Assembly: GCF_001590965.1 (NCBI RefSeq)
Contig: NZ_BCTW01000004.1
Location: 186,001-250,000, forward strand
Length of the DNA: 64,000 bases
Source: Novosphingobium lentum NBRC 107847
GTDB taxonomy: Bacteria > Pseudomonadota > Alphaproteobacteria > Sphingomonadales > Sphingomonadaceae
Direction of reading: 5' to 3'
Under the pieces are notes generated by a model, which saw only the letters and a list, made by a program, of their open reading frames with translations, did no database searches and was not told where the DNA came from. A program made the translations under genes and the position numbers. Within the stretch, counting starts at the first letter, position 1. The number at the start of each line of letters is the position of its first letter. Of the stretch, positions 39,792-47,321 are shown piece by piece.

Positions 39792-41525
39792 ATGGCTGAA
39801 CTGCAATACGACGTGGTGATCCGCAACGGTCGCATCGTGGACGGCACGCGGGCGCCGTCGTTCATCGGAGACGTTGCCGTCTCGGGTGGAAAGGTCGTCT
39901 CGATCGGCAAAGTCCCGGGCCGCGGTCGCGAAGAGGTGGATGCAACCGGCAAGATCGTCGCGCCGGGCTTCATCGACATCCACACCCACTACGATGCGCA
40001 AGTGCAGTGGGATCCTTATTGCTCGCAATCCTGCTGGCACGGCATCACCACGGTCATCATGAGCCTGTGCGGTTTTGGCTTCGCGCCCTGCCGGCCCGAC
40101 GACCGCGAACGGGTGATGCGCCGGATGACCCGCGTCGAGGCAATCCCGTACGAGGCGATGAAGCTGTCGATGCGCTGGGACTGGGTGGGCCAGGATGATT
40201 ACATGACCTCGCTCGAGCGATCGGGGCTCGGCGTGAATGCGGCGTTCTACATTCCCCACAGCGCCATCCGGGCTTACGTCATGGGCACGGACGACCGGCG
40301 CAAGGACCTGCAAGGCGATGAGCTCGAGCAGTTGAAGGAACTGGTCCGCGACGGTTATCGCGCAGGCGCGCTGGGCCTTTCGACCGATTTCAGCCTGATC
40401 GATCGCGATGCCGACGGCGGCCTGCTGCCAAGCGCATCCGCCGACATGTCCGAGATCGAGGAACTGCTCAAGATCGGCCGCGAATTCAACGTTGGCTCGG
40501 TCGAAGTAACGCCTGAGGACATTTCCCTGGGCGAACCCGAGATCGAACTGCTCCAGCGGTTTTCGGACCTTTCGGGCCGGCCCGCGATCCACACCGCCTT
40601 GTTCCATTCCAACCACAAGCCCGAGGCGTTCCGCGAAGCCCTGCACAGACTGGAAGAGGCGAACGCGCGGGGTTACCGGGTCTATGCGCTGGGCGGCATC
40701 GTCCGCATCGGATCGCTGTTCAATCTGATCGAATACAACCTGTTCGACGACATGCCGGCCTGGGCCGAGGCGCTGGCCTGCCCGGTTGAACAGAAACTCG
40801 AAAATCTCGAAAATCCCGATATCCGCCAGAAGCTTCAGCATGATCTGGACAACTACCTCGTGCGCGTCTGGTCGGGTCGCTGGGACAAGATCAAGGTGTT
40901 CGAATCCGATCAGGAAAAGTACGTCGGCCGGTGGCTGGACGAGATTGCCGCGAGCGAATGCAAGACCCCGCTCGATGCCTTCCTCGATATCGCTGTAGCC
41001 GAAGGTCTCAAGACGTTCTTCTACATCGCCGACCTGACCAGCGATGACGAAGACGCCAATGCCGAAGTCGCCAAGCACCCGTTTGTGGTTCCCGGCGTGT
41101 CGGACGGCGGCGCCCACACGCGGTTCCTGTCGATGGGCAAGTATCCGACGATCATGCTGGCCGAGATGGTTCGCGACCACAAGGTCATGTCGCTGGAAGA
41201 AGCGCACTGGCGGTTGTCCGCGTTCGCCGCGCATGCAACGGGCATCGACAATCTCGGAACACTGCAGCCGGGAATGCCGGCCGATATCGTCGTCTACGAT
41301 CTCGAAAAACTAGTAATTTCGACCCCCGAGCCGGTGGGCGAGGAAATCGTCGGCGGCGGTCTGCGCCTGGTCGAACGCTCGGTCGGGTTCCGCGCCATTT
41401 TCGTGAACGGTGTGATGACGTTCGAGAACGACATCTGCACCGGGAAACTTCCGGGCCGGGTCATCCGCACTTCGGCGTACGATCCCGACTATCAGCCTTC
41501 GACGTATCAAGTTGCGGCGGAGTAA
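39792..41525 (+). CDS. D-aminoacylase-like amidohydrolase
   Basis: The 577-residue protein belongs to the N-acyl-D-amino-acid deacylase group of the amidohydrolase superfamily. DVVIRNGRIVDGTRAP opens the urease-like sandwich, GFIDIHTHYDAQVQWDP gives the HxH metal motif, and VSDGGAHTRF carries the later metal/catalytic aspartate region. The sphingomonad branch is mostly unassigned and often found in catabolic islands, where it may open lactams, amides or cyclic ketones. GGAG lies about 12 nt upstream. A strong hairpin follows the stop. Confidence 0.87.
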   Translation: MAELQYDVVIRNGRIVDGTRAPSFIGDVAVSGGKVVSIGKVPGRGREEVDATGKIVAPGFIDIHTHYDAQVQWDPYCSQSCWHGITTVIMSLCGFGFAPCRPDDRERVMRRMTRVEAIPYEAMKLSMRWDWVGQDDYMTSLERSGLGVNAAFYIPHSAIRAYVMGTDDRRKDLQGDELEQLKELVRDGYRAGALGLSTDFSLIDRDADGGLLPSASADMSEIEELLKIGREFNVGSVEVTPEDISLGEPEIELLQRFSDLSGRPAIHTALFHSNHKPEAFREALHRLEEANARGYRVYALGGIVRIGSLFNLIEYNLFDDMPAWAEALACPVEQKLENLENPDIRQKLQHDLDNYLVRVWSGRWDKIKVFESDQEKYVGRWLDEIAASECKTPLDAFLDIAVAEGLKTFFYIADLTSDDEDANAEVAKHPFVVPGVSDGGAHTRFLSMGKYPTIMLAEMVRDHKVMSLEEAHWRLSAFAAHATGIDNLGTLQPGMPADIVVYDLEKLVISTPEPVGEEIVGGGLRLVERSVGFRAIFVNGVMTFENDICTGKLPGRVIRTSAYDPDYQPSTYQVAAE

Positions 41526-41537
41526 TTTTTGACATCC

Positions 41538-41567
41538 AGGTGACCCACGTCACGGCGTGGGTCACCT
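41538..41567 (+). terminator. Intrinsic-type terminator after the amidohydrolase
   Basis: AGGTGACCCACG (41538-41549) pairs perfectly with CGTGGGTCACCT (41556-41567) across a 6-nt loop, 12 bp after the stop. Only TTTG follows, so the U-tract is short, but the GC-rich stem is convincing. Confidence 0.7.
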
Positions 41568-41691
41568 TTGTCGCTCTCGCCGATATGATTACTCGGGCAC
41601 ACTGCGGAACCGCCCGGCAGCCGCGTGATGTGCATCTACTCGACGTGGTGTTGCGATAACCTCACCACACGATGCAAATGCGGATCACCGA

Positions 41692-42030
41692 TCACCGTTG
41701 CTTCTTGGCGGTGGTCGCGGTGAAATCCGGGGCCTTGTTCGCCACCCAATCGACAAATTTGCGGACGTTGGGATGGGCCAGCAGGCCCTCCACATCCATC
41801 CCGTGGCGCTGCAGTTCGGAATTGGTGAAATTGGCGATCAGCGTCTGCTGGCAAATGGGGTGCATGGGCACAACATCGCGTCCGCCCCGGCTCTTGGGCA
41901 CGGGATGGTGCCAGACGATAGTCTTTCCGGTTGGCCGCCCACAAAGCCAGCAGGTGACGGCCGTCGCCGGAACCTCGTCCTCGCGATCCAAGTCTCCGTA
42001 GGGATCATGTTTCGAATGTTTGCGGGCCAT
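41692..42030 (-). CDS. Small HNH-domain protein
   Basis: The 112-residue protein has a zinc-ribbon-like CWLCGRPTG (CxxC) followed by TIVWHHPVPKSRGGRDVVPMHP and ICQQTLIANFTN, the His-rich ββα-metal core of HNH nucleases. The C-terminus is basic. It stands alone between the amidohydrolase terminator and the acyl-CoA dehydrogenase, with no adjacent methylase, integrase or phage gene. Small HNH proteins of this form recur in sphingomonads; the role is unknown. Confidence 0.75.
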   Translation of the reverse strand: MARKHSKHDPYGDLDREDEVPATAVTCWLCGRPTGKTIVWHHPVPKSRGGRDVVPMHPICQQTLIANFTNSELQRHGMDVEGLLAHPNVRKFVDWVANKAPDFTATTAKKQR

Positions 42031-42131
42031 ACGTCTGCCTGAATTGCCTGAGCTTGCGCGGTCCGCCTGTAGCGGGTGCGGTCAACAATACCACACCGGC
42101 ATCTCGAACCGGCACCGGCGGCACGGCACCT

Positions 42132-43373
42132 TCACCCGGTGATCGAACGTCCGAGCACCGCTCTCGCCACGATCACACGCTGCACTTCATTGGCGCCTTC
42201 GTAGATTTCGCCGATCTTGGCGTCGCGGTAGATGGACTCGAGCGGAAAGGTTTCGCCCGTGGCCAACAGCTCGCGGATGAAGCCATAGGCGCCGCAGACC
42301 TGGATCGCATCGCGTGAGACGTCGACCGCCAGTTCGCTGCCGGCAATCTTGGCCATGGCGGCCTGGGGCTCGACATCGCCCGGGGTGCGGTCATGGCGGC
42401 AGGCCGCCTTCTGGTACAGGCTGCGCGCGTTTTCGATGCCGGTCGCGTGGTCGGCAAAGCGGAACTGCCAGTGCTGGAAGGCGCCGAGCTTCTGGCCGAA
42501 GACCTCGCGCCGCTGCATGTGCTGCACCGCGTAATCGAACGCGGCCTGTGCCATGCCGGTGCCCATCGCACCCACGCCCATGCGGCCCAGCGCAAGCGCG
42601 CCGAGCGCCACGCGCAGTCCGCCCCCAACCGCGCCGATCACGTTCTCTGCCGGCACGAACACGTCATCGAACCAGATGTCGGAGGTAAGCTGCGCGTGGT
42701 TGCCCATCTTGCGGTCGGGCGTGCCGACTTTCACGCCGGCTGCGTGCAGATCGATCACCAGCATCGTCAGGCTGTCACCGGTGCGGCACAGCGTCAGACA
42801 GATGTCGCCGATCGACGAATTGGTGATCCAGCGCTTGCGCCCCGAAACGCGCCAGCCCCCGCCGGTCTCGCTGCCGGCTGGCGTGGCGACCGTCTGCATC
42901 GAGCGTGCGGACAGATCGGTGCTGGCGGCCGGCTCGCTGGTGGCGAACGAACCGATGAATTCGCCGCGCACCAGCCGGGGCAGCCACACCTCGCGCATCG
43001 GTCCGGGATTGGCTTCGAGCGTTTTGCCGACCAGCACCGCCTGCCCGTCATACAGCGCGGACGTGAGGCCCGGCACGTAATAGGCCAGTTCCTCCATCGC
43101 GGTGAACGTTGCCAGGGTCGGAAATTCCAGGCCGCGCCCGCCGAATTCGGCCGCATAGGGGATGCGGTAGATCCCGGCATCGGTCATCTGGCGGAAGATG
43201 TCGCGACGGAACGCGGTGACCGATTCAGGCGTGGTGTTGATCTCGTGCGCCACGGGGCGCAGCACGTCGTCGGCAAACTGGCGGATTTCGGCGCGGATGG
43301 CGCACGTTTCTGCCGGCAGGAAGATGTCGCTGAACAAGTGGTCGGCATTGCGAGCGGGGCGATCGACCGGCAT
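42132..43373 (-). CDS. Acyl-CoA dehydrogenase
   Basis: The 413-residue flavoprotein has all three ACAD domains. The mid-domain FAD motif is FATSEPAASTDL with GRKRWITNSSIGD. The C-terminal domain has RREVFGQKLGAFQHWQFRFAD and the catalytic-glutamate motif IYEGANEVQR. It inserts a double bond alpha-beta to an acyl-CoA thioester. Start ATG 43373 overlaps the P450 stop (TGATG), so hydroxylation and acyl-CoA oxidation are coupled in one transcript. The longer open frame upstream is not used. Confidence 0.93.
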   Translation of the reverse strand: MPVDRPARNADHLFSDIFLPAETCAIRAEIRQFADDVLRPVAHEINTTPESVTAFRRDIFRQMTDAGIYRIPYAAEFGGRGLEFPTLATFTAMEELAYYVPGLTSALYDGQAVLVGKTLEANPGPMREVWLPRLVRGEFIGSFATSEPAASTDLSARSMQTVATPAGSETGGGWRVSGRKRWITNSSIGDICLTLCRTGDSLTMLVIDLHAAGVKVGTPDRKMGNHAQLTSDIWFDDVFVPAENVIGAVGGGLRVALGALALGRMGVGAMGTGMAQAAFDYAVQHMQRREVFGQKLGAFQHWQFRFADHATGIENARSLYQKAACRHDRTPGDVEPQAAMAKIAGSELAVDVSRDAIQVCGAYGFIRELLATGETFPLESIYRDAKIGEIYEGANEVQRVIVARAVLGRSITG

Positions 43374-44668
43374 CAGCCAGCTTCCATGGCAAAGCTGATC
43401 GGCACCGATTTGGGGCCGCTGACAAATTCGGACTCGCTGATGCGCAGCTCGCCGGCCGCTTCGACAAAGCGCAGGCGCGGGATCAGCTCTTCCCAGAACA
43501 GCCGCATTTCCAGCCGGGCGAGATGCTGGCCGATGCATACGTGGTCACCAAAGCCGAAGGCGAGATGGCGGTTGGGATTGCGATCGATATCGAAGCAGAA
43601 CGGGTCGTCGAACACCGTTTCGTCGCGATTGGCCGATGCGAACGAGAGGTAAAGCAAGTCGCCCTTGGCGATCCGCTGGCCGGCAAGGTCATAGTCTTCC
43701 GCAGCCGAGCGGATGAAGTGCTTCACCGGCGTCGTCCAGCGGATCGCCTCTTCGACGAACCGGGAAATATCGCGCGGCTCAGCCTTCAGACGGGCAAGCA
43801 GGTCGGGCCGCTTGGCCAGCAACCACATGCCCATCGCGGTGGTCGCGGCGGTCGTGTCGTGGCCGGCGGTGGACAGGATGATGTAGTACGAGATCAGCGC
43901 GCGCTCGGTCATCGGGCATCCGTCGATTTCCGCATTGGCGATCATCGATGCGATATCGTCCTGCGGGTGAGCCCGGCGGTCTGCGGTCACTTTGGCGAAA
44001 TAGTCGCGGAATTCCTCGTAGATGATCGTCCAGGTCTTGATGTGCTCGGCCGGGTTCGTGGGATCGGCGCCGGGGCGCATGAGATCGGGATCGGCATAGC
44101 TGAACAGCCAGTGGGTCAATTCGACCAGCCGTGGATGATCGTCTTCCGGCACCCCGATCAGGCTCAGCACGACACGGGCCGGATAGCCGAAGGCGATGTC
44201 CACGGCGAAATCGCAGGCCGGTGCCAGCGCCGCCAGCTTGTCGACATAGGCTTTGGCGATCGGGCGGATCCGGTCGGCGATCGGCCCCAGCGCCTTGGGC
44301 CTGAACGCCGGTTCGGTGACCGCGCGATAGGCCGTGTGCATCGGCGGGTCCATCTGCACGAGCGACTGGAAAATATGCGGGGCCCCGCCGCTATACTGGC
44401 GCATCAACGCCTCGCCGCCCTGATTGACCAGTGTCTTGGAGCGATCGGCGCTGTGGAAGATATCGTCGCGGCGGCTGATCTCCTGGATGTCGCGGTAACG
44501 GGTGACGATCCAGTGCGGATCGAACCCCGGCACTTCGGCGACGGCAAGCGGGTAGTCCAGCCGCAGCCGCTCGAGCAGCGTATCGACGATCTCGGGCTGC
44601 GCGAACGTCGCCGGGGTGAACAGCGGTGCGATGAGGTCGGTCGGTATCGTCGGACGTGACAATGGCAT
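43373..44668 (-). CDS. Cytochrome P450
   Basis: The 431-residue soluble P450 has the I-helix motif AGHDTT, the K-helix EEAIR (ExxR) and the heme-binding loop FGFGDHVCIGQHLAR with C378 as thiolate ligand. The general look is that of bacterial CYP families acting on steroids, terpenoids or fatty acids (CYP125/142/107-like). No ferredoxin or ferredoxin reductase gene is adjacent, so redox partners must come from elsewhere. It is the first gene of a P450-ACAD operon divergent from the MerR-type regulator, which is its probable controller. Confidence 0.93.
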   Translation of the reverse strand: MPLSRPTIPTDLIAPLFTPATFAQPEIVDTLLERLRLDYPLAVAEVPGFDPHWIVTRYRDIQEISRRDDIFHSADRSKTLVNQGGEALMRQYSGGAPHIFQSLVQMDPPMHTAYRAVTEPAFRPKALGPIADRIRPIAKAYVDKLAALAPACDFAVDIAFGYPARVVLSLIGVPEDDHPRLVELTHWLFSYADPDLMRPGADPTNPAEHIKTWTIIYEEFRDYFAKVTADRRAHPQDDIASMIANAEIDGCPMTERALISYYIILSTAGHDTTAATTAMGMWLLAKRPDLLARLKAEPRDISRFVEEAIRWTTPVKHFIRSAAEDYDLAGQRIAKGDLLYLSFASANRDETVFDDPFCFDIDRNPNRHLAFGFGDHVCIGQHLARLEMRLFWEELIPRLRFVEAAGELRISESEFVSGPKSVPISFAMEAG

Positions 44669-44713
44669 TCTCCCGTCGGGCCGATCGACCAGAGGACGAT
44701 CGCCTTGTTATCG

Positions 44714-44740
44714 CACCTGCGTATAGATGATACGCAGGTG
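44714..44740. promoter_or_regulatory. Inverted-repeat operator of the P450/regulator divergent promoter
   Basis: CACCTGCGTAT at 44714-44724 and ATACGCAGGTG at 44730-44740 are perfect 11-bp inverted arms with a 5-bp spacer. A weaker related dyad, TGCGTA/TACGCA, follows at 44752-44757 and 44765-44770. Both lie between the P450 start and the MerR-type gene start, where a MerR dimer site is expected. Confidence 0.7.
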
Positions 44741-44788
44741 TTGCAAGTCGGTGCGTATGTGGGGTACGCAGCTGCCGGGAGAATTGTC

Positions 44789-45538
44789 GTGAAGATGCGT
44801 GAACTCGAGCAGGCCACGGGCGTCAACCGCGAGACGGTGCGCGTCTTCCTGCGTCTGGGGCTGATTCCCGCGCCGGTAAGCCAGGGCCCGCGCACTGCGG
44901 ACTACGATGATACGCATGTTCGTGCGATCAACGCCGTGCGCAGTCTGCAGCGTGAGCAGGGGCTGTCGCTCGAACAGATCAGGAAGGCGATGGCGGGCGA
45001 CGTTGCCAGCTTCCCACGGCGGGCAAGCGGTTACCAGCATCTCGACGAACTGGTCGCCGCGCGGCTGGGTATCGACAACGACATGATCCCGGTCACCGCC
45101 GTCCTGCCGCGCAATCCGCTGGCGCTGTCGGATGCGCCGGCGATGCGGCGGGTGGGTGCGATCGACGTCAAAACGATCGACGGACAACCGCATGTCACGC
45201 GCGGCGACGCCCAGATGCTGGCGCTGTGGGGCAACATGCGCGCTGCGGGTTTCCAGGAGAAGTTCGGGTTTTCGCCCAAGCAGCTGAAAATCTATGTGGA
45301 GCACGCCACCGCGCTGGCGAAATGGGAAATCGAGACGTTCGTCGCGCTCGCCGAAGGCGCGGTCGAGGAAGATGCCGCCGCCGGCATGGTCCTGAACGCG
45401 CTGTCGGACATGCTCGGCTGCTTTGCGCTGATCCGCACCAAGGTGGCGTTGCGCGAACTGGCCAAGAAACGGACGGCAGCGTCACGGCGGAAGCCGGGCA
45501 CGGCGACGAAAGAACAGAAAACGGGTGCGGGAGAATGA
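44789..45538 (+). CDS. MerR-like transcriptional regulator
   Basis: The 249-residue protein begins with a MerR-type winged helix (MRELEQATGVNRETVRVFLRLGLI, and later YDDTHVRAINAVRSLQREQGLSLEQIRKAM), followed by an unusual long effector domain and a basic tail. The GTG at 44789 is chosen because GGGAGA ends 6 nt upstream; ATG 44795 is two codons later. Longer starts would run through the inverted repeats. It is divergent from the P450 and overlaps the following pseudogene start by 4 nt. Confidence 0.78.
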   Translation: MKMRELEQATGVNRETVRVFLRLGLIPAPVSQGPRTADYDDTHVRAINAVRSLQREQGLSLEQIRKAMAGDVASFPRRASGYQHLDELVAARLGIDNDMIPVTAVLPRNPLALSDAPAMRRVGAIDVKTIDGQPHVTRGDAQMLALWGNMRAAGFQEKFGFSPKQLKIYVEHATALAKWEIETFVALAEGAVEEDAAAGMVLNALSDMLGCFALIRTKVALRELAKKRTAASRRKPGTATKEQKTGAGE

Positions 45539-46215
45539 CGATGGCGGCACCAACAACGCCAGGCGTGGTCGATTCCGGCGTGGTCGATCCCGCCTGGCTC
45601 GGCGCCGCGCTTCGGCAAGCGGGCTACGCGGTCGATGTCGAGAGCTTCGACGTGTCACCTGTCGGCACCGGTCAGGTCGGCGAAACTTATCGTTACGGGC
45701 TCCGGTATGCGAGCGGCGCAGACCAGCGCGCGCCAGCGACGATCATTGGCAAGTTCCACAGCTCGGATGCCGGCAGCCGTGCCATCGCCAGACAGCTTGG
45801 CCTCTCTCGCCGCGAGTACAGTTTCCTGTTCGCCACGCCTGAGGGCGGGCGTCCGGTGACGATCGTCGACTGGCAGACCCTGACGTTCAGTTACGGCGTG
45901 CTCGATGTAGCGTATCCGATCGGCGGCGCATTTGCGGGCGATGCGCGGCGCGAGGCCGAAGCGGTGCTGCTGCCGGCTTATTATGAAGCGCTCATCCAAG
46001 CGGGCGTTGGTGACTTACCGGCGCCACCGACCTCGCCTGAGGTGGTGGCGCGCAGGTCCGCCGTCGAAACCTGTCGCTTTAGTCGTGAACAGGCGTGTGT
46101 TCAGAACCAGAATCGCACGCCGGCCACCAGGCTGGTGCTGGATGGTTTCCTGCCATCGGCCCGCGCGAAGTCGGCGGTTCGCCCGGTCTTGGCTTCATAC
46201 GACATGCCAAGGTAA
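45535..46215 (+). pseudogene. Phosphotransferase (APH/CHK-like kinase) with internal deletion and truncated end
   Basis: The N-terminal 95-100 codons read as the start of an aminoglycoside-phosphotransferase-like kinase (VGTGQVGETYRYGLRY, IIGKFHSSDAGSRAIA, SRREYSFL). The frame then jumps directly to the C-terminal landmark VTIVDWQTLTFSYGVLDVAYPIGG. The region between, about 130-150 residues in this family, including the catalytic HGD loop, is missing without a frameshift. After about 46075 the sequence stops resembling the family and the frame runs antisense into copB until 46215. An active kinase is not possible. Confidence 0.75.
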
Positions 46216-47321
46216 GGCGCGAACTGTCGGCTGATCTCGTAGCGCAACCTGAGGCCCAGCTCCGCGTCGGTCAGGCCGGCACCAAGCCGGACTGCCGGCA
46301 CGTCCTGCGCCGACAGGTTCAGTTCGATGCGAGGCTGGAGGATCAGTCGTTGTGTAATGCGCTGGTCGTAATAGCCTTCGAGCCGGCCGAGGACGTCCCC
46401 CGTGTCGGACAGGAACAGCGCCCCTGCGACCTCGAACCAGTAGGGCGCGAGCCCTTCGAATCCGACCGTCGCGTAGGTGCGCGTCGGCGAGGGCCGGAAG
46501 TCGTGACGGACGCCGGCCTGGAGGTTGAAATACGGGCCGATCGCGTGGCTGTACAGCGCCTGGACTTCGGCAGCCTCGACCCCTTCGCGAAAAACGCCTT
46601 CGCCTTCGCTTTTGATGGTCAGGCGGTCGATGTCGCCGCCAAACCAGCCTTCGCCGTCCCACCGATAGCCGTTCTCGCCATTGCGGATCTGCGCTTCGGC
46701 AAGGTTGAACATCACTTGGGCAAAGGATCGTCCGCCCTGCTCATGCATCATGGCGTGGCGGGCGCGGTCCATCTCCGACGCCGGAAACTGCCGGTCGGCA
46801 TAGTGGTCGGTCGGCGGTGGTGGCGCGGGCGCATCGCCGGCGGCCAGCGCAGTGCCGGTCATTGCCATCCCCGGCATCGTCGCCATCGGTTTGGCATGGC
46901 CGGACATGTCCATGCCGGGCATCGCTGGCGTGGCGGCAGCGCCGGGCGCGCCCATGTCCATTCCCGGCATCGGTTCTGGCCCAGCTGGGGCAGGGGAGGG
47001 CGGCACGACGGATGCGGGCGCCATCGCCATCCCCGGCATGTCGTTCATATCGTCCATGCCCTTCGCGGTCGCGGGACCAGCTCTGCCGACACTGGTCGGC
47101 CCGGACCGGACTACTCGCCGCTTGGGTGCGCTGTGGGGCACTGGTTTGCGTGCCACCGGCCTTCGCGCGGTCGGCTTCTTGGCCGGGTGGGGCATGGTCA
47201 TGCCGTTCATGTCCATGCCCGCCATCGACCCCTGCATCGACCCCGCCATAGATTGGGCCTGGCTCGCGACCGGCGCGGCGACCGCGATACCAAGTGCCAG
47301 CGTGAAGGCGGCCCGGCTCAT
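46101..47321 (-). CDS. copB: Copper resistance protein B (outer-membrane CopB)
   Basis: The 406-residue protein has a signal peptide of about 22 residues and a long Met/His/Pro-rich N-terminal part with many MPGM and MDM motifs, suited to Cu(I) binding. The C-terminal CopB barrel (from about 195) begins MMHEQGGRSFAQVMFNLAEAQ and ends in FWF. It is the usual partner of CopA in periplasmic copper sequestration. Its start overlaps the copA stop by 4 nt. Its 3' end is overlapped antisense by the kinase relic. Confidence 0.93.
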   Translation of the reverse strand: MSRAAFTLALGIAVAAPVASQAQSMAGSMQGSMAGMDMNGMTMPHPAKKPTARRPVARKPVPHSAPKRRVVRSGPTSVGRAGPATAKGMDDMNDMPGMAMAPASVVPPSPAPAGPEPMPGMDMGAPGAAATPAMPGMDMSGHAKPMATMPGMAMTGTALAAGDAPAPPPPTDHYADRQFPASEMDRARHAMMHEQGGRSFAQVMFNLAEAQIRNGENGYRWDGEGWFGGDIDRLTIKSEGEGVFREGVEAAEVQALYSHAIGPYFNLQAGVRHDFRPSPTRTYATVGFEGLAPYWFEVAGALFLSDTGDVLGRLEGYYDQRITQRLILQPRIELNLSAQDVPAVRLGAGLTDAELGLRLRYEISRQFAPYLGMSYEAKTGRTADFARADGRKPSSTSLVAGVRFWF

